Positions 42,429 through 52,149 of a stretch of DNA of 64,000 nucleotides are shown piece after piece (the first letter of the stretch is position 1; the number at the start of each line of letters is the position of its first letter). The notes below the pieces were generated by a model. It was not told where the DNA came from, made no database searches, and saw only the letters and a list, made by a program, of their open reading frames with translations. The DNA comes from Chromatiaceae bacterium (GTDB lineage Bacteria; Pseudomonadota; Gammaproteobacteria; Chromatiales; Chromatiaceae). The translations under genes and the position numbers were made by a program. The DNA lies in contig CP037918.1 in assembly GCA_019356535.1 (NCBI GenBank), forward strand, positions 1,240,001-1,304,000, given 5' to 3'.

Positions 42429-43109
42429 TCAGTCCCAGCGCGTGGCAAGTCGGGCCAGCCCGTCCAGGTCGCTCACCACCTGCTCGGGCTGGCGTTCCCA
42501 GGGGTCGAAGATCTGCACGGCATCGCGCCGTACCCACACCGTGTGCCAGCCAGCATGCTCGGCGCCCAGCACATCGAAGGGGTTGCCGGAGACCAGCCAG
42601 GTTTGATCGGCGCGCGCGCCGGCCTGTGCCAGGAAATGCGCATACACCGCGGGATCGGGCTTGAAAGAAGACACCGCATCCACACTGACCACGTCGAGAA
42701 AGGCATCGCGGATGCCGGCGGCGCACAACAACTGTTCGACCGCCTTACGGGTGCCGTTGGAAAAGGCGTACAGGCGCGCGCCACTGTCTTGCAGGCGCGC
42801 GAGTGCGCCCGGGACCTCGGGAAAGGCCGGCAAGGTGCGATAACGCTCGAGCAGGGAATCGCGCTCGGTGGGTGCGAGCTTCACCCCGAGCGTGGCACAG
42901 GCGTAATCGAGGGCCTGACGGGTACAGGTGGCGAAGGTCACGTAGTCGCGTGCCAGGGCGCGGCGAAAGCTGTACTCGAGCTGCTTTTCTCTCCAGATAC
43001 GAGACAGTGCCGGGGCGACCTCCTCACCGACCATCTCCCCCAGCAGGGGAACCAGGCCGTGAGTGTCGATCAGGGTGCCATAGACATCGAAGGCCAGTGT
43101 CGGGGGCAT
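42429..43109 (-). CDS. HAD hydrolase, haloacid dehalogenase type II
   Basis: A 226-residue HAD enzyme. AFDVYGTLID carries the nucleophile Asp, YAFSNGTRK is motif II, and SSFKPDPAVY with SGNPFDVLGAEHAGW motifs III and IV. It resembles 2-haloacid dehalogenases, but a housekeeping phosphatase role is possible since the type II group is defined by dehalogenases found in few pathways. Start taken at 43109 (MPPTLAF), with GGAG six bases upstream; 43121 is an alternative. Confidence 0.85.
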   Translation of the reverse strand: MPPTLAFDVYGTLIDTHGLVPLLGEMVGEEVAPALSRIWREKQLEYSFRRALARDYVTFATCTRQALDYACATLGVKLAPTERDSLLERYRTLPAFPEVPGALARLQDSGARLYAFSNGTRKAVEQLLCAAGIRDAFLDVVSVDAVSSFKPDPAVYAHFLAQAGARADQTWLVSGNPFDVLGAEHAGWHTVWVRRDAVQIFDPWERQPEQVVSDLDGLARLATRWD

Positions 43110-43152
43110 GCGTTTCTCCATCACCTTTCTTGGGGGGTGACGTTTGCCGCCT

Positions 43153-44118
43153 TCAGCGTATTCCCGGCCACCAGCCCGCGAGTTTCGCCAGCGCCTCGGC
43201 CCCGGCCACGCCGATGCGATCGGCCAGGCGTTGCAGCGGATCGTCCTTGGCGGTGAAATCGACGACCTTCTCGATGCCCACCACGTCACGCGTCACATGG
43301 CCCAGGTCGCCCAGTTCGTCGGCCAGCCCCAGCTCGATGGCGCGCTGCCCGCTCCAGAACAGCCCGCTGAACAGGGTGTCGTCGTCGGCCAGGCGGTCGC
43401 CGCGCCCTTCTTTCACCGCCTCGATGAAGTGCGCGTGGATCTCGGAGAGCATCTTGCGCGCGTGTGCCTCGTCGAAGGGTTTGAGCGGGCTGAAGGGGTC
43501 GAGCATGCCCTTGTGTTCGCCGGCAGTGAGCAGGCGACGTTCGACACCCAGCTTTTCGAGGGTGCCGGTGAAGCCGAAGCCGTCCATCAGCACGCCGATG
43601 GAACCGACGATGCTGGAGCGGTTGACGAAGATCTTGTCCGCTGCGGCGGCCACGAAATAACCGCCGGAGGCGCACATGTCGCCGACCACCACGTAGAGCG
43701 GGATGTCTTCGTGCTTGCGGCGCAGGCGGCGAATCTCGTCGTAGATCAGGCTGGCTTGCACCGGGGTGCCACCAGGACTGTTGATGCGCAGCACCACCGC
43801 CTTGGTACGGCTGTCGCGGAATGCCTTGCGCAGTCCCTTGCTGACCCTATCGGCACTCGCCGGCCCATCGGAACCGATCACGCCCTCGAGTTCGACCAGG
43901 GCGACATGATCCTTTCCGGAGGCCTGGTCGAGATCGATGTCCCCGCCGCTGTTGAGCAGGTAGAGGATCACACCGAGGTAGAGAAAGGTCAGCAGCTTGA
44001 AGAAAATGCCCCAGCGCCGCGCGCGACGTTTCTCGCGCAGCGCCTCGGTGGCCAGGTTCTCCACCAGCTCGCGTTCCCAGCCGCCATCGGCAGCCCGGTT
44101 TTCTTCCTTTTCGTTCAC
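43153..44118 (-). CDS. sppA: S49 family signal peptide peptidase-like protease
   Basis: A 321-residue short-form SppA that degrades signal peptides in the inner membrane. There is one N-terminal helix (residues about 36-54), then the serine protease fold: GDMCASGGYF holds the nucleophile Ser and GEHKGMLDPF the probable catalytic Lys. The GTG at 44118 overlaps the upstream gene's stop (GTGA) with GGAG upstream. Order rluC-HAD-sppA is the usual gammaproteobacterial arrangement. Confidence 0.92.
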   Translation of the reverse strand: MNEKEENRAADGGWERELVENLATEALREKRRARRWGIFFKLLTFLYLGVILYLLNSGGDIDLDQASGKDHVALVELEGVIGSDGPASADRVSKGLRKAFRDSRTKAVVLRINSPGGTPVQASLIYDEIRRLRRKHEDIPLYVVVGDMCASGGYFVAAAADKIFVNRSSIVGSIGVLMDGFGFTGTLEKLGVERRLLTAGEHKGMLDPFSPLKPFDEAHARKMLSEIHAHFIEAVKEGRGDRLADDDTLFSGLFWSGQRAIELGLADELGDLGHVTRDVVGIEKVVDFTAKDDPLQRLADRIGVAGAEALAKLAGWWPGIR

Positions 44119-44792
44119 CCTTTCGACTCCTTCGCTTCGTGAATGCCATCCAGCCACCCGGGCAACGCGGCCAGCTCGTCCAGTACCGTCAGCGCTCCGG
44201 CCTTGAGCAGGCGGTCGGTCTCGTGCACTCCGTGCGCAATGCCCAGGGCATCCACGCGCGCGTTGGCCGCCATCAGCATGTCATATTCACTGTCACCGAT
44301 CACCAGGGCCCGCTCCGGCGGAGTGTCCAGATCGGTGAGGATGTCCTGCAACATCTGTGGGTGCGGCTTGGAGTGGGCCTCGTCGGCGCAGCGGGTCATA
44401 TCGAAACAATCTTTTAGACGGGTTTCTTCAAGTACTTTATCCAGCCCGCGCCGGCTCTTGCCGGTCGCCACCGCGAGCAGGTAGCCGGCCTCGCGCGCCC
44501 ACCGAACCACCGTTTCGGCCCCGGGGAACAGCGACGAGGCCGGGATCTCGTCACCCAACCAGTGGGTGCGGTAGGCCTCGATGATGTCCTCGATCTCGCG
44601 CTCAGCGGCCGCAGGCCACAGCCGGGCCACTGCCTCGCGCATCCCCAGGCCGATGATCTCGCGCACCGCGGCATCGTTAGGCACCGGGTGGCCGGCGTCA
44701 CGCGCCGCCCGCTGCATGCAGGTGACGATGCGGTGCGCCGAGTCCATCAGGGTACCGTCCCAGTCGAACACCAACAGGTCATAGGGTCTCAT
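44115..44792 (-). CDS. HAD phosphatase, phosphoglycolate phosphatase-like
   Basis: A 225-residue HAD-IA hydrolase: VFDWDGTLMDS (nucleophile), VATGKSRRGL (motif II), SKPHPQML (motif III) and VIGDSEYDMLMA (motif IV), with a four-helix cap. The substrate is not certain; it is of the Gph/YjjG-like kind. Its ATG overlaps the rluC stop (ATGA). Confidence 0.88.
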   Translation of the reverse strand: MRPYDLLVFDWDGTLMDSAHRIVTCMQRAARDAGHPVPNDAAVREIIGLGMREAVARLWPAAAEREIEDIIEAYRTHWLGDEIPASSLFPGAETVVRWAREAGYLLAVATGKSRRGLDKVLEETRLKDCFDMTRCADEAHSKPHPQMLQDILTDLDTPPERALVIGDSEYDMLMAANARVDALGIAHGVHETDRLLKAGALTVLDELAALPGWLDGIHEAKESKG

Positions 44793-45736
44793 TTCAGCGT
44801 ATCCACCACGGTTTGCAGTTCGGCGGGCAGCGGCACCTCCAGGCGATAGCCGCCCTTCTTGCCTTCCCAGGGAAAATCCAGTCGCCATGCGTGCAGGAAC
44901 AGGCGCTTCAGGCCGATCTCGCGGGCCCATGCCTCGGCATTCGCCTCACCGTACTTGGCATCACCCAGAATGGGGGTGCCCAGGTGGGCGGCATGTACCC
45001 GGATCTGGTGGGTGCGCCCGGTCTCCAGGCGCGCCTCCACCAGCATGGCACCTTGCAGGCGCTGACGCACGCGGAAATGGGTGACGGCGTCCTTGCCGGC
45101 CGGGTCCACGCGCACGATGCGTTCGCCGCTGCGCAGGGTGTTCTTGCGCAGCGGGGCATCGACGGTCTTGCGGTCTTGCCGCCAGCGTCCACCCAGCAGG
45201 GCCAGGTAGCGCTTTTCGACCCGCCCGGCGAGTTGGAGTTTCTGCAACTGCATCAGCGCAGAACGGCGCTTGGCGATCAGCAGCAGGCCGGAGGTGTCGC
45301 GGTCGAGCCGGTGCGCCAGTTCCAGGTAACGGGCCTGTGGGCGCAAGGCACGCAGGATCTCGATCACCCCATGCGACACTCCACTGCCCCCGTGTACCGC
45401 GATGCCCGAGGGCTTGTCGATCACCAGCAGGTCGTCGTCCTCGTGCACGATGGCCTGTTCGATCCGCCGGCGCACACCGGCGCCTGGTCCCGGGTGGGCC
45501 GTCGACTCCGCGAGCCGCAGTGGCGGGATACGCACCTGGTCGCCGATGCGCAGCCGTCGCGTAGGCTTGACCCGTCCCTTGTTGACTCGCACCTCACCAC
45601 GGCGCAGCACCCGGTACACCCAGGAGCGCGGCACGCCCTTCAGTCGGTTGAGCAGAAAGTTGTCGATGCGCTGGCCATCGGCCTCTTCGCCGACCACCAG
45701 ATGTCGCACCCTGGAACTGTTGTCACTGTCGTTCAA
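44789..45736 (-). CDS. rluC: 23S rRNA pseudouridine synthase RluC
   Basis: RluC makes pseudouridine at 955, 2504 and 2580 in E. coli 23S rRNA. The protein has an N-terminal S4 domain (VYRVLRRGEVRVNKGRVKP) and a catalytic domain with HRLDRDTSGLLL holding the active Asp. The TTG at 45736 gives 315 residues and the E. coli-like N-terminus; an ATG at 45814 would add 26 unlikely residues. It is divergent from rne, a widely conserved arrangement. Confidence 0.92.
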   Translation of the reverse strand: MNDSDNSSRVRHLVVGEEADGQRIDNFLLNRLKGVPRSWVYRVLRRGEVRVNKGRVKPTRRLRIGDQVRIPPLRLAESTAHPGPGAGVRRRIEQAIVHEDDDLLVIDKPSGIAVHGGSGVSHGVIEILRALRPQARYLELAHRLDRDTSGLLLIAKRRSALMQLQKLQLAGRVEKRYLALLGGRWRQDRKTVDAPLRKNTLRSGERIVRVDPAGKDAVTHFRVRQRLQGAMLVEARLETGRTHQIRVHAAHLGTPILGDAKYGEANAEAWAREIGLKRLFLHAWRLDFPWEGKKGGYRLEVPLPAELQTVVDTLK

Positions 45737-46291
45737 GATCTGCTCTTTGACTGAAAATGGCTGACCGCAGGTGCCGGGCAGTATACCCGGGCGCCCGGCA
45801 GGCTGGCAGGTCATGCGTCCTCACCGGCCCACCCCGGGGCGCGTCGAGTGCCTGCCCGATCACCATTGTGGGCTACGTGTCCTTCGTGGTGGGCAGGACA
45901 CGAGGATGCATCTTGTCGCGATTTGTTGTATTTTCAGGGCATGGCAGTTGGCAGAAGCTGTAGCCTGCTGCCAGGTTCGAGTGGGCGCCCGGGCACCCAC
46001 AACCGTTTTACTCTGTGCCCTGCCCAGCCAATGGCCCGGCGGACGGAGCGGCCCGATCGCACTGCCGGCACCGAATGGAACCTGAAGAAGATTGCCCGTG
46101 CCAGCCATCAGATGTCCCCATTGCCTCACCGGAATGCGGTCTCTGCCTGACCTGGCCTGTTGAAACTGAATTTGCCCTGGTGCGCGCGCCATTCCCGCCC
46201 GCTGCCGGCCATGCGCCTCAAGAATCGGCTGCAGGCCCCGGACGGGAAAGACCGAGTCCGCCGCACGGGGCTACAACGAGATACCGACAAT
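45737..46291 (+). promoter_or_regulatory. rluC-rne intergenic region, probable rne leader
   Basis: No gene is seen in these 555 bases. In E. coli the rne mRNA has a long 5' leader whose hairpins sense RNase E activity and give feedback control, and this gap has the size and position for the same. The AT-richer stretch near 45910-45945 is the most promoter-like, but no unambiguous -35/-10 pair could be fixed. Confidence 0.45.
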
Positions 46292-49003
46292 ATGAAACGT
46301 ATGCTGATCAACGCAACTCAGCCGGAAGAGTTGCGCGTAGCCATCGTGGATGGCCAGAAACTCTACAATCTCGACATCGAAGTCCCCGGCCGCGAACTCA
46401 AGAAGGCCAACATCTACAAGGGACGCATCACCCGCATCGAACCCAGTCTGGAGGCCGCCTTCGTCGACTACGGCGCCGAGCGCCACGGTTTCCTGCCGAT
46501 GAAGGAGATCGCGCGCAGCTATTTCAGCGAGGAGGCGCAGGCCTCGGGCCGGCGCCCGAGCATCAAGGAGGCGATCAAGGAAGGCCAGGAGGTCATCGTC
46601 CAGGTTGAAAAGGAAGAACGCGGCAACAAGGGAGCTGCACTCACCACCTTCCTCTCCCTGGCCGGTCGCTACCTGGTGCTGATGCCCAACAACCCGCGTG
46701 CCGGTGGAGTGTCGCGGCGTATCGAAGGCCAGGAACGCGCCGAGCTGCGCGAGGCCATGTCGCAGCTCGAGATCCCCGAGGGCATGGGCCTGATCGTGCG
46801 CACCGCCGGCATCGGCAAGCAGATCGAGGAACTGCAATGGGATCTCGACTACCTGCTGCAACTGTGGCGGGCCATCGAAGAATCGGCCGGCAAGCGCCCT
46901 GCTCCCTTCCTCATCTACCAGGAAAGCAACGTCATCATCCGTTCCATCCGCGATCACCTGCGCGCGGACATCGGCGAGATCCTGATCGACAACGAGGAGA
47001 CCTTCAACCAGGCGCGGCAATTTATCCGCCAGGTGATGCCGCACAACGAACGCAAGCTCAAGCTGTACGAGGACAAGGTCCCCCTGTTCTCGCGCTACCA
47101 GATCGAATCGCAGATCGAGTCTGCCTTCCAGCGCGAGGTGCGCCTGCCGTCCGGCGGATCTATCGTCATCGACCACACCGAGGCGCTGACCTCTATCGAT
47201 ATCAACTCGTCGCGTGCCACCAAGGGCGCCGACATCGAAGAGACAGCGCTCAATACCAATCTCGAGGCGGCCGATGAGATCGCCCGTCAGCTGCGCCTGC
47301 GCGATCTGGGCGGTCTGTTTGTGATCGACTTCATCGACATGACTCCCTCGCGTCACCAGCGCGAAGTCGAGAACCGCCTGCGTGAAGCCATGAAGGAAGA
47401 CCGCGCTCGGGTACAGATCGGCCGCATCTCGCGCTTCGGCCTGCTGGAGATGTCGCGCCAACGCATCCGACCCTCGCTGGGCGACTCGTCTGCCCAGGTG
47501 TGCCCGCGTTGCCAGGGCCAGGGCCTGATTCGCAGCGTCGATTCGCTGTCACTGTCGATCCTGCGCATCATCGAGGAAGAGGCCCTCAAGGAAGGCACCG
47601 GTCGTATCAATGCCCAGTTGCCGGTCGAGGTCGCCACCTACCTGCTCAACGAGAAGCGACGCCAGATCGCCGATATCGAGGCGCGCCACGAGGTCGAGGT
47701 GATCCTCATCCCCAACAAGTACATGGATACCCCTCGTTACGAGATCGAGCGTATTCGCCGCCAGGACATGCGCCAGGACGACAAGCCGAGCTGGCAGAAC
47801 GTGGCTCCCGAACCACGGCCCGAGCCGCCGCCCAAGGCCGCACCAACGACGCGCAGCGAAGAACCGGCAGTCAAGCAGATCACCCCGGCGGCGCCCGCCC
47901 CCACGCCGGCTCCCCGGGAGGAAAAGCAACCTGCGGCCGAACCGTCGTCCGGCAGCAATGGTGGCAGCCTGATCAAGCGCATCATCAGCAGTATCTTCAC
48001 CCCGCGCTCGACGCCTCCTGCTGAGCCGGCGGAAACGGCCGAGGAAGAAAAGCCGTCCCAGCACGAGACCCGCACCCGCAGTGGGCGCGGCGGTAGCCGC
48101 AATGGCAACGGACGCACCCGCAGCCGCGGCGGACGTGGTCGCGGGCGCGGCGGACAGCAGCAGGCACGCAAGGGCCAGGCAGCAGAGAAGGTCAGCGAAA
48201 CCAATGAGGCCAACGCCCAGGCAGCGGCACCAGCAGGCGGCGACAAGCCCCAGGAAGATACTGCCGGCGAGACTCCCAAGCGCAGCTCGCGCCGAGGTCG
48301 GCGCGGCGGACGCCGGCGTCGCGGAGGCGGCGCGGGCAGCCCCGACAACACGGGTGGGCCGAAGACCGACGCCGACACCCAGTCGACCGCCGAGCCGCGT
48401 GAGCAGGGCGAGCGGCAGGACCAGCCGGCAACGCGTAGCCAGGAATCGCGCGCACCTGCCCCTGCTCGGGAGGCCGACAAGCCCGCCGCCCTGCCGGCAA
48501 CCGAGCGCCAGGACACGAAGCCTGCAGCGCGTGGTACCCCAGCTTCGCCGTCACCGGCAAGCGATGCCGGCAAGCCAGCGGAAGACAAAGACAGAACGGC
48601 AGCACCCAAGGCGGAATCCCCGGCCAAGGAGCCGGCGCCGCAAGAGAAAAAGCCTGCCGCGCAAAAGCCTGAGGCCCCGAGCGAGGCCAAGGCCCCGGCG
48701 CAGGAGAAGCCCGCCGCACCCAAGCCGGAAAAGCACTCGGCTGAGGCCAAGGCGTCCCCCGCTCGTGCGGAAAAACCGGCTGCACCACCGTCGGATGCCC
48801 CGAGCGAGGCCAAGGCATCACCCGCGCGCGCGGAAAAAGCCGTTGCCCCGAAGCTGGAGGCTCCTGGCGAGTCCGGGACACCAGGGGCGCGACCGGAACC
48901 GGCCGCTGCTCCCGTCAAGCCTGAAAAATCAGCCAGGCCAGAGACTTCGTCGTCGAGCGATGTACCACCGCCGCCACGCAATGAAGAAAACGGAGGGGGC
49001 TGA
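46292..49003 (+). CDS. rne: Ribonuclease E
   Basis: RNase E is the endonuclease that starts mRNA decay and processes rRNA and tRNA, and it scaffolds the degradosome. Residues 1-520 are the catalytic half: S1 domain, RNase H-like and DNase I-like parts with [12 protein letters not shown], and the zinc-link CPRCQGQG. Residues 520-903 are disordered: a Pro-rich linker, an amphipathic segment ([11 protein letters not shown]) that should bind the membrane, two Arg-rich RNA-binding patches, and a long Ala-Lys-Pro-Glu repeat tail ending before [11 protein letters not shown]. Start [10 protein letters not shown] at 46292. Confidence 0.97.
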   Translation: MKRMLINATQPEELRVAIVDGQKLYNLDIEVPGRELKKANIYKGRITRIEPSLEAAFVDYGAERHGFLPMKEIARSYFSEEAQASGRRPSIKEAIKEGQEVIVQVEKEERGNKGAALTTFLSLAGRYLVLMPNNPRAGGVSRRIEGQERAELREAMSQLEIPEGMGLIVRTAGIGKQIEELQWDLDYLLQLWRAIEESAGKRPAPFLIYQESNVIIRSIRDHLRADIGEILIDNEETFNQARQFIRQVMPHNERKLKLYEDKVPLFSRYQIESQIESAFQREVRLPSGGSIVIDHTEALTSIDINSSRATKGADIEETALNTNLEAADEIARQLRLRDLGGLFVIDFIDMTPSRHQREVENRLREAMKEDRARVQIGRISRFGLLEMSRQRIRPSLGDSSAQVCPRCQGQGLIRSVDSLSLSILRIIEEEALKEGTGRINAQLPVEVATYLLNEKRRQIADIEARHEVEVILIPNKYMDTPRYEIERIRRQDMRQDDKPSWQNVAPEPRPEPPPKAAPTTRSEEPAVKQITPAAPAPTPAPREEKQPAAEPSSGSNGGSLIKRIISSIFTPRSTPPAEPAETAEEEKPSQHETRTRSGRGGSRNGNGRTRSRGGRGRGRGGQQQARKGQAAEKVSETNEANAQAAAPAGGDKPQEDTAGETPKRSSRRGRRGGRRRRGGGAGSPDNTGGPKTDADTQSTAEPREQGERQDQPATRSQESRAPAPAREADKPAALPATERQDTKPAARGTPASPSPASDAGKPAEDKDRTAAPKAESPAKEPAPQEKKPAAQKPEAPSEAKAPAQEKPAAPKPEKHSAEAKASPARAEKPAAPPSDAPSEAKASPARAEKAVAPKLEAPGESGTPGARPEPAAAPVKPEKSARPETSSSSDVPPPPRNEENGGG

Positions 49004-49088
49004 TACCTTCTAGCGGGAACGGCTTCGGCTGCCATCCTGGCAAGCGGTGTCTGTCAGGGTAAGAGAACTGCAACAGCGGTTGGCCTGT

Positions 49089-49122
49089 CAGCCCGGCATG
49101 TCGAACAGGGCATGCCGGGCTG
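49089..49122. terminator. Long hairpin between rne and the phosphatase gene
   Basis: Perfect 12-bp arms CAGCCCGGCATG (49089-49100) and CATGCCGGGCTG (49111-49122) with a 10-base loop. No T run follows on either strand; it may serve as a 3' end stabiliser for both convergent mRNAs. Confidence 0.55.
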
Positions 49123-49187
49123 GCAAGGGAGGCAACTTGTCGGCACGACGGCAGCCTTTACTACGGGCACGCCGCGTGTTTTCTCTC

Positions 49188-49712
49188 TTACGATGAACTG
49201 CCCTGCCGCTGTGTCTCAGCTTTTTTTTCCACCCTTTCGCGCACATGCGCCAGCAGCCCCTCGGCGGCCTCCTCCACCAGGTCGAACACATGTTCGAAGC
49301 CCTGCGGCCCCCCATAGTAGGGGTCCGGCACCTCGCGCTCGTAGCGTTGCGGGGCAAACTCCAGGAACAGACGGACCTTGTGGGCATGTTGTGGCGGGCA
49401 CTGCGACTGCAGGATGGCGAGATTGTCCTCGTCCATCGCCAGGATGTAATCGAAGTGCTCGAAATCCCGTTCTTCCACCTGGCGGGCACGCAGGTCCGAT
49501 AGCTCGATGCCACGGGCCAGTGCAGTGGCTTGGGCGCGCCGGTCAGGGGGGTTGCCCACGTGATAGGCATGGGTGCCCGCCGAGTCGATGACGATGCGAT
49601 CCTCGAGCCCTTCCTTGCGCACCAGCTCGCGGAAGACCCCGTGGGCCGTGGGGGAACGGCAGATATTGCCCATGCAGACGAATAGAATCCGTATTTTTTC
49701 GTTATCTGTCAT
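49188..49712 (-). CDS. Low-molecular-weight protein tyrosine phosphatase
   Basis: A 174-residue phosphatase with the signature CMGNICRSPT (residues 13-22, C-X5-R-S) and the general acid in DPYYGG. In Pseudomonas the equivalent gene sits next to kdsB; here about 9.6 kb of accessory DNA separates them. The last 20 residues are charged and extra. No strong ribosome site precedes the ATG at 49712, and the 236 bases upstream hold no recognisable gene, which suggests that its native promoter was lost when the island entered. Confidence 0.94.
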   Translation of the reverse strand: MTDNEKIRILFVCMGNICRSPTAHGVFRELVRKEGLEDRIVIDSAGTHAYHVGNPPDRRAQATALARGIELSDLRARQVEERDFEHFDYILAMDEDNLAILQSQCPPQHAHKVRLFLEFAPQRYEREVPDPYYGGPQGFEHVFDLVEEAAEGLLAHVRERVEKKAETQRQGSSS

Positions 49713-49948
49713 ATACTTAAAGGAGTTTCAGGAATAACGATCCGCGTATTTGACGCGTTTTGAGTGGATTCAGAATCAATGACTTACAATCCGTTTTGAT
49801 GCCAGCTACATCGTACCAGAGAGGTGTGATGGAGATCATCATCGGGTCATTGGAAGGTAGCTGCTTCAAGCGTTATTTTTGTTTGGATCGGCGACGAGAG
49901 GGCCGCTACCCGTCACGTCGCGTCGCACTTGAAGCGTGTCGAGACCCA

Positions 49949-50722
49949 TCATTTCCCTCTTGCCTGCGGACCTCGACGTCCCCGTGAGGAGAGATTGCGG
50001 GCAGGCCTCCCCAGGGACCAGGGAGTGCCGTCACGTTTGAGACCGCCAAACAGGGGCCTCCCGTGCTGGTCCACCACCCCAGCCTGCGCAATGCCGACTA
50101 CGGTCACGCCATTGCGACTTTTGGCTCGGTAGGCCTCGTGATGGTGGCCATGGAAGTGCCAGCGGGCTTCCAAGGCCTCGGCCAGGTCGTCCAGTGCCTG
50201 GACGCCATGCCGATGCACCGCAGGGGCTTCGTGAGTGACGAGCACGTCGGCGTGTTGGTCAAATAGGCGCTCATAGTCCTCCCACCAAATCGAGGAATGG
50301 TGTTTGCGCTTCAGCGGCAGGTCCCAATCCTTCGGTGGTCGTCGTTGCCGGTAGGATTCCCGTGTCGGGTAACGGGGATTCCCGGCGTCGGGATGCCAGA
50401 TCTCCTGGCGAAATACCCCGCCCAGTCCAGCTACGCGAATCCCACCAATGTCCACCACCTTGCCATGAATACTCTGTGCGCGGCGGGACGAAACCAGGTT
50501 TTCCCACCAATGGATCCGGTCGGTGTCGTGATTGCCGTGGATGTAGAAGACCTCGATGTCAGAGTTCAGGGGGCCCAGTACAGTGTCCAGCGGCTGCTCC
50601 AGGTCGAGGTCACCCGCCAGCACCAGGGCCTTGGGGTGGGCCTCGTTGACTGTCCGGATCATGTGGTCGAAATGGCCGTGCAGGTCGGATGCAATGGCCA
50701 GTACGGGGTTGTCGTTGTTCAT
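49949..50722 (-). CDS. Calcineurin-like metallophosphoesterase
   Basis: A 257-residue cytosolic binuclear metal phosphoesterase. Motifs in order: SDLHGHFDH (about residue 12), LAGDLDLE, YIHGNHDTD, VTHEAPAVH and HFHGHHHEAY. These are all metal ligands of the family. Substrate unknown; nucleotide or nucleic-acid phosphates are possible. Start MNNDN at 50722 with AAGGGAGC upstream. It lies 44 bases after the exonuclease-like gene and is the last gene of the minus-strand operon of the island. Confidence 0.85.
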   Translation of the reverse strand: MNNDNPVLAIASDLHGHFDHMIRTVNEAHPKALVLAGDLDLEQPLDTVLGPLNSDIEVFYIHGNHDTDRIHWWENLVSSRRAQSIHGKVVDIGGIRVAGLGGVFRQEIWHPDAGNPRYPTRESYRQRRPPKDWDLPLKRKHHSSIWWEDYERLFDQHADVLVTHEAPAVHRHGVQALDDLAEALEARWHFHGHHHEAYRAKSRNGVTVVGIAQAGVVDQHGRPLFGGLKRDGTPWSLGRPARNLSSRGRRGPQARGK

Positions 50723-50766
50723 GTTCAGCTCCCTTGTTCTTGTTGCCGATGTGTGCCGCAGTGAGC

Positions 50767-51303
50767 TCACTCAGCTATCTGCACCAGCTCGCACAGATGT
50801 TCGAGGTATTGCACGTCCACTGCGGCGCGGTGTCGGCGGCCACCGACTGCCTGGCGCGCCTGCTCCGCCAGACGATCGACAATGGTGTCCCGGTTCGATA
50901 CGACCGAAGCTGAGTCCAGCAGGCGGTGGAACAGCTGACGGGCGTCGCCGATCCGAAAGTGGCGCTGCACGCCTGCCGCCTCGAACAGTCGGTCGATCCA
51001 GAAGATGTCGAATTCGCCGCCGTCGCAATACAGGGTCTCGCCGCCCACCGACTGGTTCATGTGCGCCGCCACCAGCGAGGGCTCCACGCCCTCGGCTGCC
51101 AGCTGCGAGCGAGAGATGCCATGCACCGCCTGCGCCCCTGGATCCCAGTCGGTCCAGGTTTCGACGAAGCAGGGGGCGATCAGCCAGCAGTGCGGTGATT
51201 CCTCGTAATCCGTGGCAGACCAGGCCACCTCGATCGGGTAGGAGGCCTCACCGAGGCTGGAGGCCTCCACATCGAGGAAGCGGTAGATGCGTTCTCGTTT
51301 CAT
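50767..51303 (-). CDS. DEDDh-type 3'-5' exonuclease-like protein
   Basis: A 178-residue protein of the RNase T/DnaQ fold. LDVEASSL supplies the first Asp-x-Glu, an Asp in GGEFDIFW the second, and HRAAVDVQYL the His-x4-Asp of the third motif, matching DEDDh active sites. There is no other domain, so it resembles small exonucleases of unknown substrate found beside accessory genes. Start MKRERIYRF at 51303; a ribosome site is weak. Confidence 0.75.
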   Translation of the reverse strand: MKRERIYRFLDVEASSLGEASYPIEVAWSATDYEESPHCWLIAPCFVETWTDWDPGAQAVHGISRSQLAAEGVEPSLVAAHMNQSVGGETLYCDGGEFDIFWIDRLFEAAGVQRHFRIGDARQLFHRLLDSASVVSNRDTIVDRLAEQARQAVGGRRHRAAVDVQYLEHLCELVQIAE

Positions 51304-51328
51304 TTTGCGGCTCCGTGACTCCCCGGAA

Positions 51329-51826
51329 TCAGAGTGAGAAGTACTCTTCTTTTCTCGGTTTGGCGCCTGAGATCTTCTCCATGGCATCATCCGTCTCCAT
51401 TGCCGAGAACACCCTCTCTTCCAGGCCCCGCAGCGGCCCGTCCGCTGCCAGCGTCTCGAATCGCTCCGCCAGTTCGGCCACCTCGGTCTGGTTGCCCGTT
51501 CCGGAGGTTGTGGCGAGTGCCCGGATCTGTTGCATCCGCCGGGAAGTCAGCTTCACCAGAAGCTCGGCAGCGCCAGCGGCTGTCGCGCACAATTCAATAC
51601 GTGCCGCAACGGTTTCGGGCGAACCGGGATCAGCCGTGCGCAGCAGGGTGAGGACACTGGCGGCCCGTTCGAGGCAATGTCTGACGCTGTCGAAGTGATG
51701 CTGCAACGAATCGCAGTCGATGCCGCTGGCGGCATCGCTGTGTTGCATTTGGTGGTGCAGCTGTCTGAGTTCCTCAATCCTGTCAATGCTGCGATCGAGC
51801 GTTTCCTGGTAATGACGTTGTTCCAT
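51329..51826 (-). CDS. Unknown helical protein, first long gene of the island operon
   Basis: A 165-residue, soluble, almost wholly helical protein (MEQRHYQETLDRSIDRIEEL), rich in His and Gln near the start, probably coiled-coil. No family recognised. GAAGGAGAGAAATC gives a strong ribosome site before 51826. It is followed at 25 bases by the exonuclease-like gene, so the two are very likely co-expressed, hinting at a partner or sensor role. Confidence 0.7.
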   Translation of the reverse strand: MEQRHYQETLDRSIDRIEELRQLHHQMQHSDAASGIDCDSLQHHFDSVRHCLERAASVLTLLRTADPGSPETVAARIELCATAAGAAELLVKLTSRRMQQIRALATTSGTGNQTEVAELAERFETLAADGPLRGLEERVFSAMETDDAMEKISGAKPRKEEYFSL

Positions 51827-51980
51827 GATTTCTCTCCTTCGTTTCCAGGGGCAGGGGTAGGCGTCGGGCACGCGCGCCCGTCACCGGGCGGGCCGTGGAC
51901 GTTCCGAATATCTGTGATGGCTGGGCAGACCCGGCTGTGATGACGCCGGGCGCACAAGCTGTGCGCGGCGCGCCTGAAGG

Positions 51981-52079
51981 TCAGTTCGCTATTCGCAGGC
52001 GACCCTGAAGGGGGGCTGCACAGGTGAAGGCCTTGCGGAGGGTGCGCGGAGAGGTGTCGTGGTTGGCTTGGTTGGTCAT
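51981..52079 (-). CDS. Possible 32-aa leader peptide or small protein
   Basis: ATG (52079) through TGA (51981) gives 32 codons beginning MTNQANHDTS, preceded by the strong ribosome site GAAGGAGGGGG and placed directly after the promoter at 52121-52149. It is basic and contains a single Cys. It is the first translatable frame of the operon, so it may be a leader peptide or a real small protein. Nothing recognisable. Confidence 0.5.
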   Translation of the reverse strand: MTNQANHDTSPRTLRKAFTCAAPLQGRLRIAN

Positions 52080-52120
52080 GACCCCCTCCTTCTTCCTTAA
52101 GATAAAAATTGTAGCTCTAT

Positions 52121-52149
52121 ATGATAACGTGACCATTGAGCTTTGTCAA
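52121..52149 (-). promoter_or_regulatory. Near-consensus sigma-70 promoter of the island operon
   Basis: On the minus strand the -35 is a perfect TTGACA (52149-52144), then 17 bases, then TATCAT (52126-52121). Transcription would start near 52114 and run through the small frame and the three-gene operon. The -35 coincides with the stop region of the IS5 relic. Confidence 0.85.

Noticed and set aside
47737-49035. 432-codon minus-strand frame over the RNase E tail
   Set aside because: Low-complexity reverse reading of the repeat-rich C-terminal tail of rne.
49760-49987. 75-codon plus-strand frame upstream of the phosphatase
   Set aside because: No ribosome site or similarity, and it overlaps the phosphoesterase 3' end.
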